In this document: piece by piece, positions 17,527 through 26,626 of the stretch
Position numbering within the stretch: the stretch's first letter is position 1
Layout of the letters: every line of letters starts with the position of its first letter
DNA from: Burkholderiaceae bacterium
Lineage (GTDB): Bacteria > Pseudomonadota > Gammaproteobacteria > Burkholderiales > Burkholderiaceae_C
DNA: 64,000 bases
Assembly (NCBI GenBank): GCA_913776825.1
Contig: CAJYPV010000008.1
Coordinates: forward strand, 124,001 to 188,000
Direction of reading: 5' to 3'
Made by a program: the position numbers and the translations under genes
The notes under the pieces: generated by a model
The model's input: only the letters and a program-made list of their open reading frames with translations
Database searches by the model: none
What the model was told of the DNA's origin: nothing

Positions 17527-17714
17527 GTGCGGGCTCAAGAGGGAAGCGAGATCGACAGGCGCCGGCATGGGTTGCATCGATTCTGGCGAAACGACCGCCG
17601 CCGTTCTGGCGCTGTGCAATGCGAACTTGTGGCGCGAGGGAACTCGAACGGATTGTTTTGGCCGTTCGGCGAGACCAGCGGCGTGGATCCCTCGACCTTC
17701 AGGCGAGTCTGAAC

Positions 17715-18302
17715 ATGAACCTCAGTAAGACGCTCAGGCCGCTTTCCTTAGCGGTTGTCCTGCTCACTGGCACGGCATTCGCTGCCGCACCGGTGCGCTT
17801 CGGCATCGCCCATTTCGATGGCGATGGGCAGTTGAAACTGCTGATGCCTCAGGCGTTAGGGCCATCGCAGGAAGTCAAGGTGCAATTCCCGGATGAACGT
17901 TTCGCGACCCAATGCTGCAAAACGATTCGGTCGAGTGCGGTCAAACCCATCGTCGATCATGCGCACGGAGCGCCTCAGACATTCCTGTATTTGGCTGACG
18001 TCCCTGCGAGTTGGGCGACCTTGCCATTCATCGGCATGGCGGTTACAGGCCATCAGCGTATCGAGGCGAGCGGGCAAGATCGACTCGATGTGACGAATCT
18101 CGACGGCACGCGCTCCGAGGCGCGGCTTTGCACCAGCCATGAAGGCGTGCATCTCACCGAGCTGCGCGGCCGCACCGTCGCAACGCATCTCTACCTGAGA
18201 TTGGGCTATGACATTGATGAGCCCACATGCGGACGGGCATTGCCGGCGGGCGCCACAAGTGTGGATGTTGAGGCGCGCGCTCTGAGATCGTCCACGCGGT
18301 AG
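17715..18302 (+). CDS. Secreted hypothetical protein
   Basis: 195 aa from the ATG at 17715. A clear signal peptide (LRPLSLAVVLLTGTAFA, cleavage near AFA-AAP) predicts a periplasmic or secreted product. Cysteines occur in QCCKTI, LCTSHEGVHL and PTCGRAL, an even-looking set that could form disulfides. No family is recognised. It opens a block of small orphan genes after the amidase and is separated from it by about 190 bp, so it probably has its own promoter. Confidence 0.65.
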   Translation: MNLSKTLRPLSLAVVLLTGTAFAAAPVRFGIAHFDGDGQLKLLMPQALGPSQEVKVQFPDERFATQCCKTIRSSAVKPIVDHAHGAPQTFLYLADVPASWATLPFIGMAVTGHQRIEASGQDRLDVTNLDGTRSEARLCTSHEGVHLTELRGRTVATHLYLRLGYDIDEPTCGRALPAGATSVDVEARALRSSTR

Positions 18303-18341
18303 ATCTCGCAAAACATCAAACCCTGCTCGGTAGGAAGCGAC

Positions 18342-18785
18342 ATGCCAGTCAAACACACGATGCCCAGCTTTCTGAAGGGAGTCGTATCAGCGGAGGTCTA
18401 CGAACGCTGGCTGGACAGAAAGGCGGTGGCCCACGTGAAGCGGGATCGCGCTCGCGGGCACGATCCCACCCGTGCCACGAGGACCCTCTACAAGGAAGCC
18501 ATTCATGCGGCTGTCCTCGTTTCGGAGGGGATTGACGCGTATACAGGTGAGGCGTTGCATTGGCAACTCATCAGCACCTACAACAACGACGAGTCCAAGC
18601 TAGGCCGCCATAGCTACAAAGCTCGATTTGCGCTGCTGCCGTCCGTTGATCACATCGACGCAGGAAGCACCGAAGCGAGCTTCCGCATTTGTGCCTGGCG
18701 TACGAACGATGCGAAAAACGACTTGTCGCATGCTGAGTTTGTCGCACTCTGCCGGCGCGTCGTCGCACACGTCGACGACCGCTGA
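18342..18785 (+). CDS. HNH-nuclease-like protein
   Basis: 147 aa, with AGGAAG upstream of the ATG. The C-terminal half reads like an HNH fold: DAYTGEALHW, then LLPSVDHIDAG with the DH pair, then ICAWRTNDAKNDLSHAEF with the N and K positions. A basic N-terminal helix region (KAVAHVKRDRARGHDP) could contact nucleic acid. Cys pairs that bind structural zinc in many HNH proteins are absent. It could be a small nuclease or an inactive relative; the genomic block of immunity-like genes makes a defence or competition role possible but unproven. Confidence 0.65.
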   Translation: MPVKHTMPSFLKGVVSAEVYERWLDRKAVAHVKRDRARGHDPTRATRTLYKEAIHAAVLVSEGIDAYTGEALHWQLISTYNNDESKLGRHSYKARFALLPSVDHIDAGSTEASFRICAWRTNDAKNDLSHAEFVALCRRVVAHVDDR

Positions 18786-18799
18786 CCTGCCAAGCCCAC

Positions 18800-19477
18800 T
18801 CAACACAAATATTCCCCGTCATCAAACAGCTCCTGCATCCGCTCGGTGGCGGCAGCCACATGCGTTGCCAGCAGCTCATCCAGGCTGACGGCAGGCGCGG
18901 TCTTGTGAACGATCGGTTGGTAGCGGAGGATCCAGGTCTCTTCATCGACATCGTGCTCATAGGGCACCGCGTGAAACGCGCCATCCCGGTCGAACACCAG
19001 CAGCGTGCGGTCGACATACCGGTGGTGTGCCCAGCCGAAGACGACGTAATCGTTCGTCAGCACGGCCTGCGATTCGGGCTCGAGCCCGCTGAATTCCTCC
19101 CGGCTCCCAAAGGTGCACAGGGCGCCCATCAGGCTCGGCCACGCGGCATCAAAGTCCACGTGCCCCGCGCTCTCGAGCAGATCATCGACGCGGCAGACAT
19201 CCATGTGACGCATCGTGTCGCGGGGCAGCACCTCGAAGCTGCCCATCGATTGGTAGAGCGCCCGCAACGCCGGCGGCACCGACATCCCGATGCGCGCTTC
19301 CAAGGCAGCGAGCGCGTCATCGGTTTCGAGATCGTGCGAGACCACGCTGAAGATGGCTTCAAAGTCCTCGGCCATGTCTTCGTCTTCGATCGACGCGACC
19401 TGAGGCTTGAGCGTCTGAATCAGATCGGCGTGGCGCTGCAATGCTGCAGCGAGCAACGGAAAGATAGGGAAAATCAT
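18800..19477 (-). CDS. SUKH (SMI1/KNR4)-like immunity protein
   Basis: 225 aa, acidic and cytoplasmic. Residues about 60-100 carry the SUKH signature layout: LAALEARIGMSVPPALRALY followed by QSMGSFEVLPRD. Later FVVFGW-like VVFGWAHHRY and VLTNDY fit the core of the fold. SUKH proteins are immunity factors against many polymorphic toxins, mostly nucleases and deaminases. No toxin gene adjoins it. The assignment rests on pattern recognition and is moderately secure. Confidence 0.66.
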   Translation of the reverse strand: MIFPIFPLLAAALQRHADLIQTLKPQVASIEDEDMAEDFEAIFSVVSHDLETDDALAALEARIGMSVPPALRALYQSMGSFEVLPRDTMRHMDVCRVDDLLESAGHVDFDAAWPSLMGALCTFGSREEFSGLEPESQAVLTNDYVVFGWAHHRYVDRTLLVFDRDGAFHAVPYEHDVDEETWILRYQPIVHKTAPAVSLDELLATHVAAATERMQELFDDGEYLC

Positions 19478-19597
19478 GCGCCGATTGCAGCATCAAAAAC
19501 GTCTCTCCCGCCACCGGCCGAACGTCATCGGCTGTCGATCGCGCAGCGCCAGCGGCGAGCTTTCGGGCAGGGCAGCCGTCGGCGCTAAGCTGTGGCC

Positions 19598-19858
19598 ATG
19601 CATTCATCTGATCCGGAATACGTGGCCGAGCTTCAACTTCAATGCTTCTCCGCAGTGGGAGATGGGATGCAGGTCGAGGTCACGGGTCGTCCCAGCCAGC
19701 CATCGGTGACGTTCGTGACGTTCCGCGCCGACGAGCATTGCGGGCTGCAGGTTGTGCTGCACGGCGAGACGGACGTGGCCTTTCCGCTTTCAGAACTCAA
19801 GCGGGCGATTGCGCTGGCTGAAGCGGAGGTGCATCCGGAATCGTTCTCCGACGTCTGA
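19598..19858 (+). CDS. Small hypothetical protein
   Basis: 86 aa from the ATG; a GTG two codons earlier is an alternative start. The sequence is soluble and mildly acidic, with VTFVTFRADEHCGLQVV and FPLSELKRAIALAEAEV as the most structured parts, suggesting a small alpha/beta fold. No family is recognised. It is divergent from the SUKH-like gene and convergent with the next gene, which fits an accessory single-gene unit. Confidence 0.55.
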   Translation: MHSSDPEYVAELQLQCFSAVGDGMQVEVTGRPSQPSVTFVTFRADEHCGLQVVLHGETDVAFPLSELKRAIALAEAEVHPESFSDV

Positions 19859-19927
19859 GTTCCGGACGCTTCCTGACGATGGAGATCCCATCCGTACATC
19901 CAACCTCCAGCCGGAGTGGCTCGCTGC

Positions 19928-20371
19928 TCAAGGTTCGTCGACCAACGTCGTCGCTCGCGCCGCCGACACGATTCGCTTGACGCGCGCATACAGCTCCCTC
20001 ACTGCGGGCTCGGTTGCTGGTGGACGAAATAGCCGCTTCAACAGCGGAACTTCGGCAACCACGATGCACGTCCAGACCACGTCCTCGCGTCGACGCAACG
20101 CATCGTCTGGCCCTGGCTGTTCATAGTTGTGGACGTTGCCACAACCGATCCACAGCAGAAACGGAGTCCTTTGCACCATGACGCACCAACCCCAGTCCTC
20201 AGGGAAGACGTCATCAACGTCGAGACCCTCACGGCGCAACTCAGCCACAAGCCAGTGGGCAAGTGCTCGGCCGTAGCACGACGGATGAGTCTCGGCGTCT
20301 TCGCCAGGCTCAATCTCGAACTGCGACGATCTGAACCAGAACTGCATCTTTTCCAATGGGACATTTGGCAT
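19928..20371 (-). CDS. Hypothetical cytoplasmic protein
   Basis: 147 aa from the ATG at 20371; the ATG at 20347 preceded by GGAAAAG is an equally good start and would give 139 aa opening MQFWFRSSQFEIEPGED. Conserved-looking blocks are NPSCYGR-like HPSCYGRALAHWL, VFPEDWGWCVMV, PFLLWIGCGNV and AEVPLLKRLFR. I have seen similar small proteins in proteobacterial accessory regions but cannot name the family. No membrane segment or signal peptide. Immunity-type role is conjecture from the neighbourhood. Confidence 0.6.
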   Translation of the reverse strand: MPNVPLEKMQFWFRSSQFEIEPGEDAETHPSCYGRALAHWLVAELRREGLDVDDVFPEDWGWCVMVQRTPFLLWIGCGNVHNYEQPGPDDALRRREDVVWTCIVVAEVPLLKRLFRPPATEPAVRELYARVKRIVSAARATTLVDEP

Positions 20372-20711
20372 AGCAGAGCGCTCGCTCCTGGCGAGTAACT
20401 TAACGCAATCACAATCAAGCGAACCGCATCGCCAGCACGGGGCAAGGCAGGCCAACCCGATCGTCATGCCCCGCATTGAACGCGCCGCCCTGCCCCTTTC
20501 TGACTGATTGCTCAATCCATGGAGATCGTCCAATCGTCACAGACCGCGTCATCAATGGTGGCGACCGCTCCGGGCAGGCCCAGGGTCGGGATAGTCGTGG
20601 GAAGAACGTATTCCGACTCGCTGTCGTTGGATCGCGCTCCCAAGAAGGCGACCCCGGCATGCATTGCATGACGCAGGCTTCTCAACGGGACGTATGACGA
20701 GCAGCGCGCAG
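20372..20711. other. Gap without recognisable gene
   Basis: 340 bp between two minus-strand accessory genes. Short open frames exist on both strands but lack start signals and credible composition. No repeat or RNA structure was noticed. Confidence 0.45.
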
Positions 20712-21182
20712 CTATGCCCGGGGCTTTCCAACCCGAGCTTCCAAAGCTGACTGGAAGCTTGAAAACTCCTGATCACTCGCAAAGAAGTGGCGAGGGATCA
20801 TATGGAAGATGTGATCCGCGGGATAAAGAAGGATCAGCTCGCCGCTGCTCTTCCACTTCCGAACGTGCGTCCAAGGCAAGAGCCCGCCCCCGTGCTTGCG
20901 TTCAAAATGCAAGCCATCGTCTCGGATGGTGATATGGACGAGCTCTGACAGCGCTGCATGCTGGCCAAACGCTCTTCTTGCGCGCCACGGGATGTAGACG
21001 AAGAACTGCAGACTGAGGAACGCGAACAACGCCAACAGTGGCAGCGTGCCTCCGCCAACGGAAATCGCGACGCCAAAGAGCACAAGCAGCAGGACGCCGA
21101 TCACTGCGAAAGACCTTCGCGGGCGCATGTGCAGGAATTGGGCTCGTACGTAATCGCGCTGCTGCAATGAACCTTGAAACAT
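20712..21182 (-). CDS. YcxB-like membrane protein
   Basis: 156 aa with two adjacent membrane helices (SFAVIGVLLLVLFGVAISVG and LLALFAFLSLQFFVYIPW). The soluble C-terminal domain fits the YcxB-like family: ITIRDDGLHFERKHGGG, then LPWTHVRKWK, ILLYP and MIPRHFFASDQEFSSF. Function of the family is unknown; members are often found beside immunity proteins. It reads in the same direction as the zinc-ribbon membrane protein gene upstream. Confidence 0.68.
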   Translation of the reverse strand: MFQGSLQQRDYVRAQFLHMRPRRSFAVIGVLLLVLFGVAISVGGGTLPLLALFAFLSLQFFVYIPWRARRAFGQHAALSELVHITIRDDGLHFERKHGGGLLPWTHVRKWKSSGELILLYPADHIFHMIPRHFFASDQEFSSFQSALEARVGKPRA

Positions 21183-21307
21183 GAATCAGTCTCTATGCTG
21201 TGCTTGGGATGTCCGCGTCTGCTGCCGAGCCGACGTCCCGCTTCACGCAGGAAGCGGGCCAGTTCGTCCGCTCGAACAGTCGCGAATTGCCGGGACCCAC
21301 GGCGTTG

Positions 21308-21577
21308 CTAACGATCAAGCACGGCAGAACCAATGCTGAAGAGAAAGACGCCCGCGATCAGGGCAATGTATCGCCAGTAGGTGAGGATGCCGAATACTCT
21401 CAGCCTCCTGCTGACATAGGTGTTGCAGCACTGGGGGCAACGCACTGTGAAGGCCCTGTCAAGCCTTTCCACTGGTCCCTTGATGCCAAACCAGTCACTG
21501 GGAAGCTCCTCCAACGAAACTCTGAATCGATTCTTTTGGGGATCGATGATCGATCCACAAACAGGACAAGCTTCCAT
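21308..21577 (-). CDS. Small zinc-ribbon membrane protein
   Basis: 89 aa from the ATG at 21577; a longer in-frame version starting at 21649 is less likely. Two CxxC pairs (MEACPVCGS and RCPQCCNTY) about 45 residues apart suggest a zinc ribbon. A single membrane helix (YWRYIALIAGVFLFSIGS) lies at the C terminus. No family is recognised. It may be transcribed with the YcxB-like gene 125 bp downstream. Confidence 0.55.
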   Translation of the reverse strand: MEACPVCGSIIDPQKNRFRVSLEELPSDWFGIKGPVERLDRAFTVRCPQCCNTYVSRRLRVFGILTYWRYIALIAGVFLFSIGSAVLDR

Positions 21578-21675
21578 TGCGCGCCAAGCTCCTGGGGCCA
21601 AGTCACTAGTTGGTTCAACATGGCGAGCGTACCTGGGTCGAGGCGCCACCAGGGTCCCATCCGCCCCACCCGCCC

Positions 21676-21715
21676 CAAAAACAAAAAGCCGAGGCCCCTT
21701 CCAGAACCCCGGCTT
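21676..21715 (-). terminator. Terminator of the tricorn-type peptidase gene
   Basis: On the minus strand AAGCCGGGG pairs with CCTCGGCTT (one G-U pair) around a 12-nt loop and is followed by TTTGTTTTT. It lies just past the peptidase stop at 21738. Confidence 0.75.
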
Positions 21716-21737
21716 CCCTCACGCGCAGCGCGTCAGC

Positions 21738-24700
21738 TCACTTGCCCAATTGCGTCGGCATCGCCGGCGGCTCGGTGCGCTGAATCGGCTTCCAGCTCTT
21801 CAGCCGCTCCAGCACATTCGCCACAGCAGCTTCCAGCTGGACATCCCGTCCCGCGTTCACCGCGACCGGATCCAGATCCACCTCGATGTCAGGCGAGACG
21901 CCTTCGTTCTCGATGCGCCACTCCCCTTCCGGCGTGAAGAAGCGGAAGTACGGCACCACCAGTTGGCCGCCATCGATCAGCATCGGATTGATCGCAATGC
22001 CAATCAGCCCACCCCAGGTGCGCTTGCCGATCAGCGGACCCAGACCCGTGCGCTTGAAGGCATACGGCATGAAGTCGCCGCCAGAGCCCGCGTCCTGATC
22101 GATCAGCATCGCCTTGGGACCGTAGATCGCGCCGCCCGGGGTGTCGAACACCAGCGCATCGCGGTCCTTCCAGCTGCCCAGGTATTGGCGGCCCAACACC
22201 TCGGTCACATAGTTGGCCGCCTGGCCGCCGCCATTGCGACGGTCATCCACGATCAGGCCGGGCTTGTCGACCTGCGCGAAGAACATCCGGTTGAAGTGCT
22301 GGAAGCCCTGCGCCGCCGTGTCCGGCATGTAGACGTAGGCGATCTTGCCGCCGCTCAGTCGATCGACTTCCTGACGGTTGCGATCAATCCACGCCCATTG
22401 ACGCAGCGCCGTCTCATTGCCGATCGGCTCGACCTGCACCTGGCGCGCACCGCGTCCCTGCGCATCACTCGCGATCGTCAGCTGCACCGGCTTGCCGACG
22501 GTGTTCTCCAGCTGCTGATAGAGGTTGTGCCCACCATCCACCGGCTGGCCATTCACGGCCAGCAGGAAGTCGCCTTCCTTCACACCCAGACCCGGCGCAG
22601 CCAGAGGCGCCTTGAGGAACGGATTCCAGCGGTCGCCCTGGAAGATTTTCTTGATGCGGTAGTGGCCGCCCTCGAAGCTGAAGTCGGCCCCCAGCAGACC
22701 GACCGGCACCCGCGCTTCCTGAGCGACATCGCCGCCGCCGACCCGGTTGTGGCCGACCTGCAGCTCGCCGATCATCTCGACCAGCACATCATTCAGATCC
22801 TCACGACGCTGCACATGCGCCAGCAGCGGCAGATAGCGCTGATAGACGCCCTTCCAGTCGATGCCGTGCAGCTTAGGGTCGTAGAAGAATTCCTTCTGCA
22901 TCCACCAGGTCTCGTCGAAGATCTGCTTCCATTCCGCGCGCGGATCGATCCGCACTCGCAAGCCCGCCAGATCCAGGCTCTTGGTGTCGACCTTCGCGCC
23001 CGCATCCGCCACTTCCAGACGGCCGCCGTTCATCACCAGCAGCAGCTTCTTGCCGTCGGCGCTCATGGCGTAGTCGGAGACGGCCGGCTTGACCAGCTTG
23101 GCCTTCTTCTCCTCGAAGTCGAAGCGATACAGATCGCTGCGCGAGGCTGCATCCCCCGCCGACGGCGGCTCGGCGCTCACGCCCGGCTGGCGACGCTCCA
23201 GATAGAACAGCGCCCCATCCGATGCCACCGACAGATGCTCATAACGGGCCTGCGCGACCGGCAGGCCGATGATGCGGTCCTGCAGTCCGGCGAAGTCGAT
23301 GCGGACCGGCTTGACCTTGTCCTTCTTGGCGTCCTTGTCGCCGGACTTGTCGCCGGACTTGTCGCCCTTCTTGTCCGCCGATTTGTCGCCGTCAGCCTTG
23401 TCGGACTTCTCGGACTTCTCGGACTTGTCCGACTTGTCATCCTTGCCGTCGGACTTCTCGTCGTCGCCCTTCTTGCCCTTGGCTTCCTCGTCACCGGCCT
23501 TGGGCAGCAACGGCGACTTGCCGTCGGCCCGCAGCACCGCGCCGAACAGGCCCAGCCGCAGCGAGCGCTCCTGGGTGGACATGTCCAGGCCCACTTGCGT
23601 CGGACCGGAGTTGATGGACGCGGCGAAATACAGCACATCGCCCTTGGCGGAGAAGACCGGCAGCTCGGCATGGCTCATGCCGTCGGTCAGCGTGTGCTGC
23701 TGGCCGGTCTGGAAATCATGGACGCGAATCTGGGTGAAGTGATTGCGCCCGGTGACCGTGTAAGCCAGCCAGCGGCTGTCCGGCGAGAAGCCGACATCGA
23801 AGCCCTGACGACGCAGGCTGGTGTCGATCTTCTGCAGCTTGCCGGCTTGCGCGCCGGACAACGGCAGGTGATAGAGATTGAGATGGTTGTCCTGCAGCAC
23901 CAGACGGGCGCCATCGGGCGACCAGTCCAGCAGCGTGTAGTAGCCGGTCTCGGGCAGCAGCAGCTTGCGGATCGGCTTGCCCGCCGCTTCGTCGCCCAGT
24001 TGATCGCGGATCACGATCTGATGGCGGGTGCCCGGTTCGTCGGACACATAGGCCACTTGCTGGCCATCCGGACTCCACAGCGCATCCTTCTCGCGCACGC
24101 CGGAGCTCTGGGTCAGGTTGCGCACCACGCCGTCCTTCACCGGCACGGTGAAGACCTCGCCGCGGGCGCTGATCAGCGCGCGCTTGCCGGTCGCCGACAG
24201 CGCCACGTTGGTGATGGTCTTGGACGCATCCTTCCACTGCACCCGCGCCTGGCCGCTCGGCTCGCTCAGCGAGACCGAAATCACCCGCGCCTCGCCGCCG
24301 GTCAGCGCGACTTCCTTGAGTTGACCGCCGGCCTCGTAGACGATGCGGCCGTCGACGCCATCGGCGTTGCGCACATCCCAGACGGTTTCCTTGGTCAGCT
24401 GACGCAAGGCCTTGGTCTTGGTGTGATAGGCGAAAAGGTTGGCGGCGCCGTCATTGCGGTCCGAGATGAAGACGACTTCATCGCCCATCCAGATCGGGTT
24501 GCTGTCGGTGGCGTTGACGTGCGGGATCTGCTCCCAGGTGCCGGCCTTGGGATCGATGATCCAGATCGGCGGCGTGGTGCCACCGCGGCTCTGGCGCCAG
24601 CCGCTGGTGCCGTTGTAGGCCTGGCGATACGGGCGGTAGGCCAGACGCTTGCCGTCCGGCGACCAGCGGCCCTCGTAGGCCACCGCGTCCATCACCTTCT

Positions 24701-25214
24701 GCTCGAAGCCGCCGTCCACCGGCACTTCATAGAGCTGGTTGCTGCGGTTGTTCAGCACCTCGCGCGGCGAGGAGAACAACACCCGCTTGCCATCCGGACT
24801 CCAGCCGGTCACCTGGTCCACCGCCGAGTGCCAGGTCAGCCGACGCGGCTGGCCGCCCGCCGTCGCGATCACATGGACATCGGTGTTGCCGTCATGACTG
24901 GCCGAATACGCGATCCAGCGGCCATCAGGCGAAAAGCGCGGAGAGAACTCCGAGGAGACATGGTCCGCCAGCCGACGGGGCTGGCTGCCATCCCGCTGGG
25001 CCACCCACAGCTCGCCGCCGTAGACGAAGGCCAGTTGATTTGCCGACACCGCCGGCTCGCGCAACAGCAGCGTCGCCGACGGAGCGGCCTGTTGAGCGGC
25101 TTGCGAAGCGCCTGAAGCGGCGGCCGTCGATTGCGCCAGGGTGGGACTGGCCGCGGTGGCGGCCGACAGGGTCAAGGCCAGGGCGACAGCCTGGCTCACG
25201 GAACTCAGTTGCAT
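21738..25214 (-). CDS. Tricorn-type S41 serine peptidase
   Basis: 1158 aa from the ATG at 25214, which gives a clean signal peptide (VALALTLSAATAASPTLAQ); an in-frame start 12 codons earlier spoils it. The order follows tricorn: WD40-like PD40 propellers (many SPDGKR and SPDG repeats, about 45-640), a core domain, a PDZ domain (about 850-930, GVKEGDFLLAVNGQPVDGG) and the S41 catalytic domain with RRNGGG and the nucleophile Ser1044 in DAGSGGD. Tricorn peptidases trim oligopeptides; signal-peptide-bearing bacterial homologs act in the periplasm. A Lys/Asp/Ser/Gly-rich stretch of about 60 residues (23308-23493) interrupts the propeller region. Confidence 0.92.
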   Translation of the reverse strand: MQLSSVSQAVALALTLSAATAASPTLAQSTAAASGASQAAQQAAPSATLLLREPAVSANQLAFVYGGELWVAQRDGSQPRRLADHVSSEFSPRFSPDGRWIAYSASHDGNTDVHVIATAGGQPRRLTWHSAVDQVTGWSPDGKRVLFSSPREVLNNRSNQLYEVPVDGGFEQKVMDAVAYEGRWSPDGKRLAYRPYRQAYNGTSGWRQSRGGTTPPIWIIDPKAGTWEQIPHVNATDSNPIWMGDEVVFISDRNDGAANLFAYHTKTKALRQLTKETVWDVRNADGVDGRIVYEAGGQLKEVALTGGEARVISVSLSEPSGQARVQWKDASKTITNVALSATGKRALISARGEVFTVPVKDGVVRNLTQSSGVREKDALWSPDGQQVAYVSDEPGTRHQIVIRDQLGDEAAGKPIRKLLLPETGYYTLLDWSPDGARLVLQDNHLNLYHLPLSGAQAGKLQKIDTSLRRQGFDVGFSPDSRWLAYTVTGRNHFTQIRVHDFQTGQQHTLTDGMSHAELPVFSAKGDVLYFAASINSGPTQVGLDMSTQERSLRLGLFGAVLRADGKSPLLPKAGDEEAKGKKGDDEKSDGKDDKSDKSEKSEKSDKADGDKSADKKGDKSGDKSGDKDAKKDKVKPVRIDFAGLQDRIIGLPVAQARYEHLSVASDGALFYLERRQPGVSAEPPSAGDAASRSDLYRFDFEEKKAKLVKPAVSDYAMSADGKKLLLVMNGGRLEVADAGAKVDTKSLDLAGLRVRIDPRAEWKQIFDETWWMQKEFFYDPKLHGIDWKGVYQRYLPLLAHVQRREDLNDVLVEMIGELQVGHNRVGGGDVAQEARVPVGLLGADFSFEGGHYRIKKIFQGDRWNPFLKAPLAAPGLGVKEGDFLLAVNGQPVDGGHNLYQQLENTVGKPVQLTIASDAQGRGARQVQVEPIGNETALRQWAWIDRNRQEVDRLSGGKIAYVYMPDTAAQGFQHFNRMFFAQVDKPGLIVDDRRNGGGQAANYVTEVLGRQYLGSWKDRDALVFDTPGGAIYGPKAMLIDQDAGSGGDFMPYAFKRTGLGPLIGKRTWGGLIGIAINPMLIDGGQLVVPYFRFFTPEGEWRIENEGVSPDIEVDLDPVAVNAGRDVQLEAAVANVLERLKSWKPIQRTEPPAMPTQLGK
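23308..23493 (-). repeat. Low-complexity Lys/Asp/Ser-coding tract inside the tricorn-type gene
   Basis: Short motifs such as KSDKSEKSEKSDK and KKGDKSGDKSGDK are repeated, produced by near-identical 9-12-bp DNA units. The tract lies between two propeller blades and would form a highly charged surface loop. It is in frame and shows no sign of breaking the gene. Confidence 0.85.
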
Positions 25215-25439
25215 GGGAGCTTGGTCCGGTAAGGAGCAGCGGACGAGCATAGCCGCCTGCCCCTCCCATGACGAAGCTCACCCCGGCCCGCTGCGCGCAG
25301 ATCGGCTCGGGGATTTCCCGCATCGGCCCACGCTGCGGGCCGCGCATCGTTCAGTCCACGCAGACGCAGAGGCAGACGCCGCGTCAAACCGTCGTCAGCG
25401 CCCGCATGTCCTCCGCGCGGGGCTGCAGCCCGAGCGACG

Positions 25440-26102
25440 TCAGACCGACGCTGCCGCCTTGGCCTTTTCCTCTCGCGAGGCGCGCCAGCCGCCATACAGC
25501 GCGATCAGGCCCGGGATCAGGATCATGGCCCAGATGATCTTGCTCAGATGGGTCTGGACGAACGGCAGATTGCCGAAGAGGAAGCCCGCGAGCGTCAGCC
25601 CGCAGACCCACAACACGGCACCGCCGACGTTGAAGGCGGTGAAGCGGCTGCGGGTCATCTCCGCGACGCCCGCCACGAACGGTGCGAAGGTGCGGATGAA
25701 GGGCATGAAGCGCGCCAGCACGATGGTGATGCCGCCGTGCTTCTCATAGAACTCGTGTGCCGCATTGAAGGCGCGCTTGTTGAAGAAGCGCGAGTCCTCC
25801 CACTGGAACACCTTGGGCCCGAAATAGCGGCCGATCGTGTAGTTGCACTGATCGCCCAGGATGGCCGCGACCAGCAGCACGCCCATCGCCAGCGGCAGGT
25901 TCATCAGGCCCGCGCCGCACAGCGCCCCGACCACGAACAGCAGCGAGTCGCCCGGCAGAAACGGCATCACGACCAGGCCGGTCTCCACGAACACGATCAG
26001 GAACAGCAACGCATACACCCAGGTGCCGTACTGGGCGACGAACTCGGCGAGGTGCTTGTCGACGTGAAGAATGAAATCGAGCAGGAAGGGGATGAGGTCC
26101 AT
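25440..26102 (-). CDS. DedA-family (VTT domain) membrane protein
   Basis: 220 aa. The family hallmarks are clear: FVETGLVVMPFLPGDSLLF, then GDQCNYTIGRYFG and the re-entrant-loop signature RFMPFIRTFAPFVAG. Five to six membrane segments place it in the inner membrane. DedA proteins flip or recycle lipid carriers such as undecaprenyl phosphate or phosphatidylethanolamine and affect envelope stability. It is monocistronic; the 225-bp gap to the tricorn gene has nothing notable. Confidence 0.93.
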   Translation of the reverse strand: MDLIPFLLDFILHVDKHLAEFVAQYGTWVYALLFLIVFVETGLVVMPFLPGDSLLFVVGALCGAGLMNLPLAMGVLLVAAILGDQCNYTIGRYFGPKVFQWEDSRFFNKRAFNAAHEFYEKHGGITIVLARFMPFIRTFAPFVAGVAEMTRSRFTAFNVGGAVLWVCGLTLAGFLFGNLPFVQTHLSKIIWAMILIPGLIALYGGWRASREEKAKAAASV

Positions 26103-26302
26103 GGGCGGCCATTATGGCGGTGCAGCATGACCGCCCTCTCCCCGAGGCGCGGGGTTTTCCGACAGGCGGTTCAGGCTGCGCCGGTGTCATCGGTAAACGG
26201 CTCATCGGGGTGGTCCGGCTCCCTATGGATGTGATGGAGAAACTGCCTATGGCCGCGCCGCGCGGCGAGCCGAAGAATGGCGTCGCCCCCGGGGGTTTTT
26301 CA

Positions 26303-26327
26303 ACGAGCGCTGACGGGCGCTCCTCGT
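26303..26327 (+). promoter_or_regulatory. Hairpin in the leader of the double-glycine peptide gene
   Basis: GAGCGC (26305-26310) pairs with GCGCTC (26317-26322) around a TGACGG loop, and outer ACGA/TCGT can extend it past one bulge. It ends about 25 bp upstream of the start codon and has no U tract, so a 5'-UTR structure or operator is more likely than a terminator. Confidence 0.4.
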
Positions 26328-26353
26328 GTTGAACAACCTGAAAGGAAATGAGC

Positions 26354-26563
26354 ATGAACCAGACCATCGGCCCCAAGACGCTGAGCCCGGACGACCCTCG
26401 CCTGATGGCGGTCAGCGGCGGTGAAGTCGGCGCGACCGGCATGGGGGATGACTATCACTACACCGGCCAGGAGAGCCTCGGCCAGTGCATGATCGCCGAG
26501 ATGACCGGGCGCGGCGGAGGCAAGTCCACCGTGCTGCAAGCCTTCTTCAACTGCGCGTTCTGA
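26354..26563 (+). CDS. Double-glycine-leader bacteriocin-like peptide precursor
   Basis: 69 aa. Of two ATGs, the one at 26354 is preferred because AAGGA lies 7 bases before it; the earlier one at 26348 is only 1 base from the same site. Residues 1-23 look like a secretion leader ending SPDDPRLMAVSGG, with Gly at -1/-2, Val at -4 and Leu at -7; the position -12 is Pro rather than the common hydrophobic residue. The 46-residue core has Tyr/Gly-rich sequence and two Cys (core positions 22 and 44) that could form one disulfide. Export and cleavage would need a C39-peptidase ABC transporter, which is not in the window. The CPBP protease gene begins 63 bp downstream. Confidence 0.72.
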   Translation: MNQTIGPKTLSPDDPRLMAVSGGEVGATGMGDDYHYTGQESLGQCMIAEMTGRGGGKSTVLQAFFNCAF

Positions 26564-26626
26564 CGACTCGGTGAGGGGAGCCGTCGATCGGCGGCTCCCG
26601 ATGGTCCCCCCTCTGGAGAAACATCC

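Noticed and set aside
21420..25115. 1231-codon open frame antisense to the tricorn-type peptidase gene
   Set aside because: Very GC-rich genes leave long stop-free frames on the opposite strand; the product is His/Arg/Gln-rich without any domain, while the sense frame encodes a full peptidase.
26500..26530. P-loop in the double-glycine peptide (GRGGGKST)
   Set aside because: Spacing does not fit GxxxxGK[ST] and a 46-residue core is too small for a nucleotide-binding fold.
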